A stretch of 64,000 bases of DNA from Bacillus mobilis (GTDB lineage: Bacteria; Bacillota; Bacilli; Bacillales; Bacillaceae_G): contig NZ_MACF01000067.1 in NCBI RefSeq assembly GCF_001884045.1, positions 1 through 64,000 of the forward strand. The letters are read 5' to 3'. Below are positions 17,027-25,424 of the stretch, one piece after another. The notes below the pieces were generated by a model, which was not told where the DNA came from, made no database searches, and was given only the letters and a program-made list of their open reading frames with translations. The first letter of the stretch is position 1; every line of letters begins with the position of its first letter. A program made the translations under genes and the position numbers.

Positions 17027-18230
17027 CACAGTATTATGGAAAGAACGATTTCGTCACTTTCTAAAAGAAGTTCGTACATATAGTAAATACGTATTTAATG
17101 ATCATTTGAAATTTATTTTCGTATTTATCATCGGCGCAGGAGCGTATTATTACCAGCAATGGTTACAAACGTTAACACCTTCGTTTCCAGCGGCGCTCGT
17201 TATGGCAGTGTTACTCGGACTCATATTAACCGCTGGGTCAATCCAAACGTTATTAAAAGAAGCGGATCTCGTTTACTTACTACCAGTTGAAGAAAAGTTA
17301 AAACCTTACTTCACAAAGGCATTTCTCTTTACGTTTATGATTCAGTTATACATAATCGCAATCGTTGCAGCAGCGCTTGCCCCGTTATACTTCCAGCAAA
17401 TGAAGCAAACAGGAGCGGCTTACATATGGATTGTACTCGCGTTTGTCATTGTAAAAGCGTGGAACTTATTCGTCGCGTGGGAAAAATCATTTTTAACAGA
17501 TCAAAATATACAAAGAGCTGATTGGTTCATTCGTTTTATTTTAAACGGCTTATTTGTGTACGTCCTTGTAGAACGTACTTCCGTTATGTTTATTGGTGGA
17601 ATCGTCCTTCTCATGATGTTATACCTCGTAGTATTGCATCAAATGGTGAAGGGAAAGCCACTAAACTGGGAGTATTTAATTTCTGAAGAAGGTAAGAAAA
17701 TGATGCTGCTGTACCGCATCGCGAACATGTTCGTTGACGTACCAGCATTAAAAGAAAGAGTAGCACGTAGAAAATGGCTTGATTTCATCCTTTCGATGAT
17801 CGGTGAAAAGCGTACCTATTTATACTTATATACGAGAACGTTTTTACGATCTGGTAACTATTTTGGCTTATATGTGCGCCTGCTCGCTCTTGGCGGAGTT
17901 ATTCTTTACTTTATTCCGTTTTTATATGGACGATTTATCGTAAGCTTAATCTTCCTATACTTAATCGGTTATCAGCTCTTAACTTTATGGAAACATCACC
18001 GCATGAAGATTTGGCTTGATTTGTATCCGGTCGGGGGAGAAGAGAAGAAGAAAGATTTTCTTGTCTTATTAAATGCAATCCTTATTATCGGTAGCGTGAT
18101 ATTTACAGTTATATTCGCCCTTGCGACGAAAGATTTCATGATGACGGGAATTTTATTAGTCGTAAGCATAGTATTTAGTATCGGTTTCGTTTATCAATAC
18201 GGGGCGAAACGTATTGAGCGTTTAAATTGA
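17019..18230 (+). CDS. ecsB: EcsB, ABC transporter membrane subunit
   Basis: A 403-residue integral membrane protein and partner of EcsA. The soluble N-terminus is followed by several hydrophobic segments (for example FIFVFIIGAGAYYY, ALVMAVLLGLILTAG, VILYFIPFLYG, LLVVSIVFSIGFVY). Length and position match EcsB of B. subtilis. It starts inside the end of ecsA and ends 13 bases before ecsC. Confidence 0.94.
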   Translation: MNSTVLWKERFRHFLKEVRTYSKYVFNDHLKFIFVFIIGAGAYYYQQWLQTLTPSFPAALVMAVLLGLILTAGSIQTLLKEADLVYLLPVEEKLKPYFTKAFLFTFMIQLYIIAIVAAALAPLYFQQMKQTGAAYIWIVLAFVIVKAWNLFVAWEKSFLTDQNIQRADWFIRFILNGLFVYVLVERTSVMFIGGIVLLMMLYLVVLHQMVKGKPLNWEYLISEEGKKMMLLYRIANMFVDVPALKERVARRKWLDFILSMIGEKRTYLYLYTRTFLRSGNYFGLYVRLLALGGVILYFIPFLYGRFIVSLIFLYLIGYQLLTLWKHHRMKIWLDLYPVGGEEKKKDFLVLLNAILIIGSVIFTVIFALATKDFMMTGILLVVSIVFSIGFVYQYGAKRIERLN

Positions 18231-18243
18231 AGGGAATGAACCT

Positions 18244-18951
18244 ATGATTACATATGAAGAGAAGGTTATAAAAGAATTGGAGCAGTGGAAAGCTACATTC
18301 ATGAAAGATTCTTCTATGATGACACGGTTCTCTAAGAAAGTGCAGACGAAAGTACAACAGCTTATTCCGGCGAAAGTGCAAAAAGTATTAACAGAAACGA
18401 TTCGGATGATGGTGCAAACGATTAGTGCCGGATCAAACTTTATAAAGCCGAAATTAAAAGAGACGAACTGGTCATTGCAAAGGCGAGACGACGAAGTACG
18501 TAAAAAAATGGATGAGTATAAAAAAATAGCAGCGGCAGAAGGAGCAGGGACGGGAGCTGGCGGTATTCTCCTCGGTCTTGCTGACTTTCCGCTTTTACTC
18601 GGCATTAAAATTAAATTTTTATTTGATGCAGCAACGTTGTACGGGTTTGATACGAGCAACAAAGAAGAGCGCCTTTTTATCCTTCACGTTTTCCAGCTTG
18701 CCTTTTCAAGTGACGACCACCGAAAAGAAATATGGAAAGCAATTGAAACGTGGGATACAGAAGAAGAAAATCATATGGACTGGGAAAAGTTCCAAACAGA
18801 GTACCGAGACTATATCGATTTAGCGAAAATGCTTCAGCTCGTACCAATAATCGGTGCCCCGGTCGGCGCGTATGCGAACTATCAATTACTGCAAAGACTC
18901 GGAGAAGTGACGATGAATTGTTATCGTATGCGATTACTGAATAGAAATTAA
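18244..18951 (+). CDS. ecsC: EcsC-family protein
   Basis: A 235-residue protein, third gene of the ecs operon. It has the EcsC-family glycine-rich hydrophobic core (AEGAGTGAGGILLGLADFPLLLG, around residues 98-120) and a second such patch near the C-terminus (VPIIGAPVGAYANYQLL). AAGGGAATGAACCT precedes the ATG. Its role in Ecs function is not defined; a membrane-associated role is likely from the hydrophobic patches. Confidence 0.92.
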   Translation: MITYEEKVIKELEQWKATFMKDSSMMTRFSKKVQTKVQQLIPAKVQKVLTETIRMMVQTISAGSNFIKPKLKETNWSLQRRDDEVRKKMDEYKKIAAAEGAGTGAGGILLGLADFPLLLGIKIKFLFDAATLYGFDTSNKEERLFILHVFQLAFSSDDHRKEIWKAIETWDTEEENHMDWEKFQTEYRDYIDLAKMLQLVPIIGAPVGAYANYQLLQRLGEVTMNCYRMRLLNRN

Positions 18952-18955
18952 AAAG

Positions 18956-18992
18956 AAAGCACTCTACATGTGTAATGTAGGGTGCTTTTTTT
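18956..18992. terminator. Bidirectional terminator after ecsC
   Basis: AAAGCACTCTACAT (18956-18969) and ATGTAGGGTGCTTT (18975-18988) pair with one G-U, followed by T's. It also serves the convergent YjcZ-like gene. Confidence 0.88.
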
Positions 18993-19134
18993 AGAAGTTA
19001 AAGCCGATATAACTAACTCCGGCAATAATCAATACGATGAAGAGTACAACGATGAATGGAAATCCGCCCTTACCAGCTTGTCCAGCTTCACCACCGCCAG
19101 TGCCACCACTACCGCCTTTACCGCCAAGTCCCAT
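18991..19134 (-). CDS. YjcZ-like sporulation micro-protein
   Basis: A 47-residue protein. The start at 19134 is chosen because TAAGGAGG precedes it; the longer frame upstream lacks a site. A glycine-rich hydrophilic N-terminus (GGKGGSGGTGGGEAGQAGKGG) leads into one transmembrane helix, FPFIVVLFIVLIIAGVSYIG. This layout matches the YjcZ family, abundant in the B. cereus group and linked to sporulation. It probably inserts in the forespore or cell membrane; the precise role is unknown. Confidence 0.85.
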   Translation of the reverse strand: MGLGGKGGSGGTGGGEAGQAGKGGFPFIVVLFIVLIIAGVSYIGFNF

Positions 19135-19255
19135 AGGAATATCCTCCTTATTGTTATATGTTGCTTTTACTTTATACTTTTCTGTACTTACCAATAAACC
19201 CCTTCTGGAGATACTAACTAACTTGCAAATCATTTTGTTTCATTTTATAATTTAT

Positions 19256-19269
19256 TTACCGACCGGTAA
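19256..19269. promoter_or_regulatory. Palindromic TetR operator
   Basis: TTACCGACCGGTAA is a perfect inverted repeat (TTACCG-AC-CGGTAA), 22 bases before the TetR gene start. This is a typical operator of small TetR regulators, so autoregulation is inferred; it may also affect the divergent YjcZ-like gene. Confidence 0.75.
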
Positions 19270-19291
19270 GTAAAAATAAGTGAGGTACAGT

Positions 19292-19873
19292 ATGACAAAG
19301 AATTTACAAACATCGCAAAACATTGTAGAGGCATCATTTAAACTTATGGCAGAGCACGGCATTGAGAAGATGAGCCTTTCCATGATTGCGAAAGAGGTAG
19401 GTATTTCAAAACCGGCTATTTATTATCATTTTTCTTCTAAAGAAGCGCTAGTTGATTTTTTATTTGAAGAAATTTTTTCGGGGTATCATTTCGTGAGTTA
19501 TTTCGATAAAGGACAATATACGAAAGAAAACTTTGCAGAAAAGTTAATTGCCGATGGGTTACATATGCTCTCTGAGTATGAAGGGCAAGAAGGAATATTA
19601 CGTGTTATAAATGAATTTATCGTAACTGCATCGCGAAATGAAAAGTATCAGAAACGTTTATTTGAAATACAAGAAGATTTCTTAAATGGTTTCCACGATT
19701 TATTGAAGAAAGGTGTGGAACTCGACGTTGTGTCACAACATGCAACAGAAGAAAATGCTCATACGTTAGCGCTCGTGATCGATAATATGAGTAATTACAT
19801 GCTCATGGGATTCCAGTTAAAGTATAAAGAGATTTGGATTCAAAATGTGAAAAACGTAATGAAGGGAGAATAA
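19292..19873 (+). CDS. TetR/AcrR family repressor
   Basis: A 193-residue protein; ATG 19292 is preceded by GAGGT. The N-terminal TetR helix-turn-helix is clear: ASFKLMAEHGIEKMSLSMIA then EVGISKPAIYYHFSSKEALVDFLF. The C-terminal ligand-binding domain is unassigned. A perfect 14-bp palindrome sits just upstream. The ribosome binding site of the next micro-gene lies within its last codons, so it is likely co-transcribed with the frameshifted membrane gene, the probable regulated partner. Confidence 0.93.
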   Translation: MTKNLQTSQNIVEASFKLMAEHGIEKMSLSMIAKEVGISKPAIYYHFSSKEALVDFLFEEIFSGYHFVSYFDKGQYTKENFAEKLIADGLHMLSEYEGQEGILRVINEFIVTASRNEKYQKRLFEIQEDFLNGFHDLLKKGVELDVVSQHATEENAHTLALVIDNMSNYMLMGFQLKYKEIWIQNVKNVMKGE

Positions 19874-19875
19874 AA

Positions 19876-20048
19876 ATGAAAATGCAAAAAACTGGTGGCT
19901 CGGTTTTCTTGGATTCATTGGGATTTATAAAATACCAGGTATGATTGAAGCTTTTCAAGCGGATGGAAGTTGGATGAAGTTAATCGGGTTTATTTGGCTA
20001 CTTTGGTTCGGATATTTTATTCCAGAGAAGAAAGATAAAGAAGAATAA
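19876..20048 (+). pseudogene. Small membrane protein gene with a 1-base frameshift in a poly-A run
   Basis: ATG 19876 follows GAAGGGAG and reads MKMQK, then hits six A's (about 19885-19890). In the encoded frame it soon stops at a TGA, but shifting at the A-run gives an uninterrupted tail NWWLGFLGFIGIYKIPGM through FIWLLWFGYFIPEKKDKEE to TAA at 20046. One additional A would restore a 57-residue protein with two membrane helices. It may be a real mutation, a sequencing error or slippage. It directly follows the TetR gene. Confidence 0.75.
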
Positions 20049-20127
20049 ATACTAATTTTCTGTAAAGTTATGTAAAATATAGATTGAGAGTATTCATATA
20101 TTAGATTACTAGATTTGGAGTGGTTAC

Positions 20128-20604
20128 ATGGATCCATTGAAAAATGAAATTCACCCTGACATGGTCAAGGTGTGGAAAGTTCGTGCTGTAATTGAAGAAG
20201 GAATCGGTATTCTCGTCATTTTAGCTTACCTTTTCCTCATGATAAAGTTTGATTGGTGGGCGTGGATTTTGTACGTGTTAATCGGGTTAACGGTTGCACT
20301 AGCGCCATTGGAGTACTTCGTATTCCCGAAACTTCGTCAGCGTTATTATAGCTATCAACTAAATGAAGAAGAACTTGAAATTCAACACGGTCTTTTCGTC
20401 GTAAAGCGCGTATTAGTACCGATGATTCGTGTACAGCACGTGACGATTGAACAAGGGCCGATTATGAGAAAATATGGCTTAGCAGAATTGCACATTTCAA
20501 CAGCAGCAACTTCTCACAGCATCCCAGGCTTAACGATGTATGAAGCAGAAATGTTGAAAACGAAAATCGCAGAATTAGCGAAAGTGAGTGATGAGGATGT
20601 ATAA
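20128..20604 (+). CDS. ydbS: YdbS-like PH-domain (DUF304) membrane protein
   Basis: A 158-residue protein; ATG 20128 follows TTTGGAG. Two membrane helices lie at about residues 25-65 (GILVILAYLFLMIKF and AWILYVLIGLTVAL). The bacterial PH (bPH2/DUF304) domain follows: RQRYYSYQLNEEELEIQHG, VLVPMIRVQHVTIEQGPIMR and LHISTAATSHSIPG. B. subtilis YdbS works with YdbT and has been linked to resistance to antimicrobial peptides made by competitors. It overlaps the next gene, as expected for a two-component membrane complex. A paralogous pair lies at 27049-28936. Confidence 0.9.
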   Translation: MDPLKNEIHPDMVKVWKVRAVIEEGIGILVILAYLFLMIKFDWWAWILYVLIGLTVALAPLEYFVFPKLRQRYYSYQLNEEELEIQHGLFVVKRVLVPMIRVQHVTIEQGPIMRKYGLAELHISTAATSHSIPGLTMYEAEMLKTKIAELAKVSDEDV

Positions 20605-22048
20605 GAGGCAGCATCCGATCACGATGTTATTAGAATTAAAAATAACAGACTTTATACCACTCATTATTTTCATGTTTAGTTTAAACGGAAAGTTCCCGTT
20701 TTGGTATTTAATTCCCGCTGCATTCGGTTTACTCACCGTCTTTTCAGCGTTTGAAAAATGGTACTACACAACATACTGGGTTGAAAATAACGTACTACAT
20801 GTGAAAGAAGGGCTCTTTGTGAAGAAGGAGAGCTATTTAAACAAAGAACGTGTGCAAACAATTAATACAAGTTCAAACGTGTTATATCAAATGCTTGGCT
20901 TAAAGAAAATTCAAATCGAAACAGCTGGTGGGGGCGACGATGCAGAAGTTAGCTTAGCTGGTATTACAGTAGAAGAAGCAACAGAGCTTATTGCCATGCT
21001 AAATGAGCCAACTCCGGAAGTGAAAGCAGAAGAAACGTTAGACGAAGCAGTAGAACATACAGTAGAAAAAGAAATTGTTACAGAGGAAAAACAATCGACA
21101 GAATACAAGTTAACTTGGAAAGAGATTTTATTAGCGTCTGTTACATCTGGTCAGTTTGGACTATTATTCTCGTTAATCTTTTTCGTGTACCACCAAGTAG
21201 ATGAGTACATTCCGAAATGGATAGAGAATGGTGTAAAGTCGTATGTAATGGAACATGATATATATGGCTGGATTTTCATGGTGGCCGTTTTGATCGTCCT
21301 TTCGTGGGTTATATCGACAATCGGTTATGCGCTAAAACATGGAGATTTCACAGTGAATCGAAGAAATGATGAAGTCCGCATTTCGCAAGGATTACTTGAG
21401 AAAAAAGAACTCGTCCTAAAATTGCATCGCATTCAAGGTATTACGATAAAAGAAAGTATGTTACGTCAGCCATTCGGTTATTGCGCTGTGCAAGTAGAAG
21501 TGATTCAAAGTAAAGGACTGGGTGACGAGAAAGAGAAAGTTACACTGCACCCAATCATTCGAAAAGATCGTGTACAACAGTTACTCGCACATTTACAACT
21601 ACCATACGAACTGAATACAAACATTATTTCATTACCAAAAGCAGCATTACGCCGCTATCTCATTGATAGTTTCATCTTTTTCGCAATGCTAGCAATCCCG
21701 CTTACTGGGATAAGCATATACTTTGAAAAGTATTACATCATGTGGGCATTCATTCCGCTCGCGATTCTCATCTTTACACTTGGATACGCAACATTTAAAA
21801 CAAATGGTTACAGTGTAAACGGCGAGCAAATTACGCTTGTATATCGCAGCGTCGGAAAACATACAGGACTTGTCAGAAGAAGACACGTCCAATCAATGGA
21901 AAAGACACAATCATATTTCCAGCGCCGTGCAAATCTATGTACGTATAAGTTCTCTAACGCATCATCGGAGTATAAATTAGAACATACGAGAGTAGAAGAT
22001 GCGGAGAGAATGCAGGATTGGTATAAGAAGAGAATAAGTGAGAATTAA
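20591..22048 (+). CDS. ydbT: YdbT-like multi-PH-domain membrane protein
   Basis: About 485 residues. It overlaps ydbS by 14 bases; the exact start (GTG 20588, ATG 20591 or ATG 20597) is uncertain. Three DUF304/bPH2 modules alternate with pairs of transmembrane helices: module 1 around residues 60-130 (VKKESYLNKERVQTINTSSN), module 2 around 250-330 (KKELVLKLHRIQGITIKESM) and module 3 near the C-terminus (LVRRRHVQSMEKTQSYFQRR). A charged linker (about 135-165) follows the first module. The partner is YdbS. Its paralogue at 27512 has the same plan. Confidence 0.9.
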   Translation: MRMYKRQHPITMLLELKITDFIPLIIFMFSLNGKFPFWYLIPAAFGLLTVFSAFEKWYYTTYWVENNVLHVKEGLFVKKESYLNKERVQTINTSSNVLYQMLGLKKIQIETAGGGDDAEVSLAGITVEEATELIAMLNEPTPEVKAEETLDEAVEHTVEKEIVTEEKQSTEYKLTWKEILLASVTSGQFGLLFSLIFFVYHQVDEYIPKWIENGVKSYVMEHDIYGWIFMVAVLIVLSWVISTIGYALKHGDFTVNRRNDEVRISQGLLEKKELVLKLHRIQGITIKESMLRQPFGYCAVQVEVIQSKGLGDEKEKVTLHPIIRKDRVQQLLAHLQLPYELNTNIISLPKAALRRYLIDSFIFFAMLAIPLTGISIYFEKYYIMWAFIPLAILIFTLGYATFKTNGYSVNGEQITLVYRSVGKHTGLVRRRHVQSMEKTQSYFQRRANLCTYKFSNASSEYKLEHTRVEDAERMQDWYKKRISEN

Positions 22049-22218
22049 ATAGAATGGCTCGTCTTTTGCGGAAGGCGGGGCGAATGAAGTTTCGTTAAGA
22101 CAGCATAGAAAAACTTCATTGCATTTTGTGCTTGCGAGGAAGCTTTTGTGAAATCAGTTAGAAAACCAACTAGTGAAGATGTGAAGGATGCTAGTTGGAA
22201 ACGAATTTAGTAAGTAAA

Positions 22219-22259
22219 ATGTTATTACTCAATTTATCAGGAGTAATAACATTTTTTTA
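22219..22259 (+). terminator. Terminator after first ydbST pair
   Basis: ATGTTATTACTC (22219-22230) pairs perfectly with GAGTAATAACAT (22241-22252), followed by T6. The 170 bases between ydbT and this hairpin hold no ORF, only an 8-bp inverted repeat CCAACTAG/CTAGTTGG (22166-22198). Confidence 0.88.
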
Positions 22260-22275
22260 TGTAGTGAATAAAGGA

Positions 22276-22659
22276 TTAACGCCGTCTTACAAGATAAAAC
22301 AGTAAAGATGATACAGTAATAGGAAGGCCAGTATTCAGAAAGGTTTCTAAAGTAAAGGATAGAAAATCTCTGTTGTTAAACCACATAAAGAAGAAATGAT
22401 TGTAGGAAATACCTAACAATATAAATAAAGGAATACCGATTTTTAATTCTTTGCTTCTTTTTATTTTTCTATAACAAAATTCACCTAATAAACAACCGAT
22501 AAGAACAGGAATGCTTCCAAGAATTGAAAACATAATAATAGATACCCAAATCGGCCCCCATGAATCCGCATAATTTGGAACGCTTGTATACTGTAAAACA
22601 TTCACAATAGTAGAGAAAGCTAGTAAACATGCTATATAGCTAACAGTAAATTTCTTCAT
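22276..22659 (-). CDS. Four-helix membrane protein of unknown function
   Basis: A 127-residue protein preceded by a G-rich GGGGGATAATA site. Four hydrophobic segments: VSYIACLLAFSTIVNVLQY, WVSIIMFSILGSIPVLIGCLLG, IGIPLFILLGISYNHFFFMWF and TGLPITVSSLLFYLV. It is almost entirely membrane with a basic C-terminus (RRR). I recognise no family. It converges with ydbT. Confidence 0.75.
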   Translation of the reverse strand: MKKFTVSYIACLLAFSTIVNVLQYTSVPNYADSWGPIWVSIIMFSILGSIPVLIGCLLGEFCYRKIKRSKELKIGIPLFILLGISYNHFFFMWFNNRDFLSFTLETFLNTGLPITVSSLLFYLVRRR

Positions 22660-22685
22660 TATTATCCCCCGATACTATGTAAAAT

Positions 22686-22776
22686 GGCATGTAGCAATAG
22701 AAATAGACGCAGATGAAAATCTTCCATCTTCTATATGTGATTATATCAAGTGTATAAAAAACTAGCTTTATTTTTT
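22686..22776. repeat. Dispersed ~90-bp intergenic element, copy 1
   Basis: It begins GGCATGTAGCAA and ends ATTATATCAA-n-TATAAAAAACTAGC then TTTATTTTTT. A second copy, with the same ends and a different middle, lies at 26475-26587. Both lie upstream of plus-strand genes. The rest of 22660-22957 is AT-rich with no other feature seen. Confidence 0.65.
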
Positions 22777-22957
22777 CGCTTCTAAAATAAACAGTAAACT
22801 GGTAGTACATTATTTCTTTTTATATTATCATTGGAATATTTAGGATAAAAGGTTATAATTAACATTTGTGTGATTTGTCATTATGATAGTTTTTGTGAAA
22901 CAAATCACAATAGTACTACGAGTTAGTTTAATTAAAAAGAGGGGAACATATATAAAT

Positions 22958-24550
22958 ATGAAGCTTATAAAAATAGCAACGATAGGTATGATTGCGGTAG
23001 GATCTCTTTCTATTTCTTCAAGTTCTTTCGCTGAAATGGAAAATGTAACGAAGAATGAAGCACAAGCAGCTCCAAGTAGCTTTCCTGATGTTCCGGGTTG
23101 GGTAAAGCCATCAGTAGATTATCTTATAAATAAAAATGTATTGTCAGGTATGCCTGATGGCACGTTTTCACCAAATTTAGAGATAGATAGAGGTTCAGCC
23201 GCAAAAATGATGGCGAAAATATTGGACCTTCCTGTCGATCAATCGGCAACGCCTACTTTTGATGACTCAAAAAGGAACTGGGCAGCGCCGTATATTGCGA
23301 CTATAGAAAAAGTGGGTGTTATTAAAGGGGATGGGAACGGGAAGTTTAACCCGAATGGAAAGCTAACGAGAGGCGCGATGGCTTCTATGTTAGTAAATGC
23401 ATATAAATTACAAGAGAAAGTGACAGGGAATCCACCAACAGTATTTACAGACTTAAAAGGGCATTGGAGCGAGAAATATGTAAATATCTTGGTTGAATTA
23501 GGTATTTCAAATGGGTACGGTCATGATAATTGGAAGCCTGATCAAACGATTACTCGTGCTGAAACGGTAAGTTTAGTCGCTCGAACAGATACTTCAAAAG
23601 ATAAAGAGTTTAAGCGTAAACAAATTCAGATGTCCAAATCTTTCTTTGCTTATCACGATGCCTCATTATCTTCAGGAATCGCTTTTGAAAGTACACCACA
23701 AGCTGTAACAGTGTATGAAGAAAGAGGAGATGGCTGGGTTAAAATCCATACAAATCAAGGGTTCAAATGGATCTTATTAAACGAAAAAAGAATTCATATT
23801 AATAGAGACTTTTTCACATACGATTATCCAGCGGACTCAGCGAATGTACTGTTAAAATATACGGCGCAAACGGTGACAGTAGTTGAAGAAAGAGGTACGT
23901 GGTTGCGTATAAGAACTGGTTCTGGTCTTCAATGGATGAATACGAATGAATCTAGAACAGTAATCGACAACTTAAAAACGATCCAAAATAATCAACAAGT
24001 TATTTTAGTTACAACAAAAGGCTATCATACGAATCAAGCTCAAATTCGTACATTTGAAAATTCAAATGGAAAATGGAGAGAGCAAAAGAATATAAATGGA
24101 TATATTGGAAAAACAGGTTTTGCAGTTGAGATGAGTGAAAGTGGTGTGAGTTCGCCAAGAGGAAAATACACAATTGGTTCAGCTTTTGGTAGACAAGGGA
24201 ATCCTGGTACGAAGCTGCCCTTTATTCATTTAACACCAAATCATGTTTGGGTAGATGATTCTACATCCCCATACTATAATACCCTGCAAGAAAAGCCTGT
24301 AAGAGGTAGATGGAAATCAGCTGAAAATATGTATATCCCGGCGTATGATTATGGATTCGTCATTAATTATAATACGGAATCACGTACACCATACAAAGGA
24401 AGCGCGATTTTCTTCCATGTCTCTACCTCATGGACAGAAGGGTGTACAGGTGTAGATAAACAAAATGTGATTGATATTTTAAGATGGATTGATCCAGGGA
24501 AAAACCCTGTTATTATTCAGACTCCTGAAAATGAACTGACAAACTATTAA
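22958..24550 (+). CDS. S-layer-anchored L,D-transpeptidase-like protein
   Basis: A 530-residue exported protein. ATG 22958 is chosen because a signal peptide (MKLIKIATIGMIAVGSLSIS, to about residue 27) starts there. Three SLH domains (about 42-210) follow, with FPDVPGWVKPSVDYL, RNWAAPYIATIEKVGVIKG and GHWSEKYVNILVELGISNG; they bind pyruvylated secondary wall polysaccharide. Two SH3-like repeats come next (ITRAE end to about 340: SFFAYHDASLSSGI, DFFTYDYPADSANV). A C-terminal YkuD-type region has SPRGKYTIGSAFG and HVSTSWTEGCTGVD with the likely catalytic cysteine. The role is probably peptidoglycan cross-linking or remodelling at the S-layer. The catalytic motif departs from the usual S/THGC, so activity is not certain. 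Confidence 0.9.
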   Translation: MKLIKIATIGMIAVGSLSISSSSFAEMENVTKNEAQAAPSSFPDVPGWVKPSVDYLINKNVLSGMPDGTFSPNLEIDRGSAAKMMAKILDLPVDQSATPTFDDSKRNWAAPYIATIEKVGVIKGDGNGKFNPNGKLTRGAMASMLVNAYKLQEKVTGNPPTVFTDLKGHWSEKYVNILVELGISNGYGHDNWKPDQTITRAETVSLVARTDTSKDKEFKRKQIQMSKSFFAYHDASLSSGIAFESTPQAVTVYEERGDGWVKIHTNQGFKWILLNEKRIHINRDFFTYDYPADSANVLLKYTAQTVTVVEERGTWLRIRTGSGLQWMNTNESRTVIDNLKTIQNNQQVILVTTKGYHTNQAQIRTFENSNGKWREQKNINGYIGKTGFAVEMSESGVSSPRGKYTIGSAFGRQGNPGTKLPFIHLTPNHVWVDDSTSPYYNTLQEKPVRGRWKSAENMYIPAYDYGFVINYNTESRTPYKGSAIFFHVSTSWTEGCTGVDKQNVIDILRWIDPGKNPVIIQTPENELTNY

Positions 24551-24591
24551 TTTGATACTCTAAAAAAATATAATGTATACGGTATTATTTT

Positions 24592-24621
24592 AAGCCTACT
24601 TTCATTAGTAGGCTTTTTTTA
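24592..24621 (+). terminator. Terminator after SLH-transpeptidase gene
   Basis: AAGCCTACT (24592-24600), loop TTCATT, AGTAGGCTT (24607-24615), then T5. Confidence 0.9.
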
Positions 24622-24763
24622 ATATCAAACGCTAATGGATTATTTCATTAAAAACTTGGATTTACGATACGTTAGGCAGGTTTCATAAACGGTGGTTTGT
24701 AGTTTTTTGAGACTAATGAATAAATTTTTTAATACATAGGGATTAACGTGAATAAAATAAAAG

Positions 24764-24799
24764 GTCAATTTCTTTTCATGTAAAGAAGTTGGCTTTTTT
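24764..24799 (+). terminator. Second terminator-like hairpin, no gene upstream
   Basis: GTCAATTTCTTT (24764-24775) pairs with AAAGAAGTTGGC (24782-24793) with two G-U pairs, followed by T6. There is no ORF between this and the previous terminator, so it may end a small RNA or be a remnant. Confidence 0.6.
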
Positions 24800-24930
24800 A
24801 TTTAGTTTTGCATAGCGTAAGGGATTTTTGTTTCAGAGTATTGTTTATTTTTCAACTTGATGATAATGAGGAGAGATACCTGTATGCTTTTATGAAGAAT
24901 CCTTATTTACACTAAGGATTGGAAGTTTAT

Positions 24931-24972
24931 CCCGCCTTAATGGGCAGTAAGACCCCCACCGATTAAAGTTTC
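24931..24972 (+). repeat. Collapsed bcr1-type element
   Basis: The left edge TTTAT|CCCGCCTTAATGGGC and the segment GCAGTAAGACCCCCACC match the left end of the full element near 41066, read on its minus strand. It then jumps to GATTAAAGTTTCA, the opposite end. The middle ~100 bases are missing. The full element has CCCCCAC at both edges of the missing part, consistent with deletion between short direct repeats. Confidence 0.75.
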
Positions 24973-25044
24973 ATTTTTTGTTTTCCGAAAATATAGACTG
25001 GGGAAAATAATGTAAAAAAACTATTGTATGTTTCAAAACCTTAT

Positions 25045-25122
25045 GTTACATTTGTGTTACAGAAGAGTTACAAAGCGTAACTTATGTTACGGATTGTTTT
25101 CTTTTGTTTTTCAGTGTGTTAC
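25045..25122. promoter_or_regulatory. Cluster of GTTAC motifs
   Basis: GTTAC occurs at 25045, 25056, 25067, 25086 and 25118, with an inverted GTAAC at 25077. The first three are exactly 11 bases apart, about one helical turn. They lie 300-380 bases before the lipoprotein gene. This may be a binding array for an unknown regulator. Confidence 0.45.
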
Positions 25123-25424
25123 AAAGTGAGGATATGTAAAGCTAAAAAAATAGCAACCTAAAAATAGTTTTTCTATGTGTATAAGAGTGTGTGTAGTAAA
25201 GAGCCTGGTGAGATTTTTACGCACATTATTAAAATTCCTTTCTGTTTTTAAAAGAAGAAGAAAACCAACTACCAACTATTTAGGAGTTTTAAGTAATGAT
25301 AGTAAATGAAATGTACTTCCTTTCCCACACACAAAGTACATCTTTATTTTCAGTCTAATTACTACACAGACTTTTATACATATGCTGTTATTTATTGTTT
25401 TAGGGATATATAGGAGGAGAGAAA

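Larger units (their letters stand above)
24551..25424. other. 870-base gene-free region
   Basis: It holds two terminator-like hairpins (24592-24621, 24764-24799), a collapsed bcr1 element (24931-24972) and a cluster of GTTAC motifs (25045-25122). I find no credible ORF. The last 160 bases are the leader of the lipoprotein gene. Confidence 0.7.

Noticed and set aside
22166-22198. CCAACTAG/CTAGTTGG inverted repeat as an insertion element
   Set aside because: Short, single copy, with no target duplication; more likely a local hairpin.
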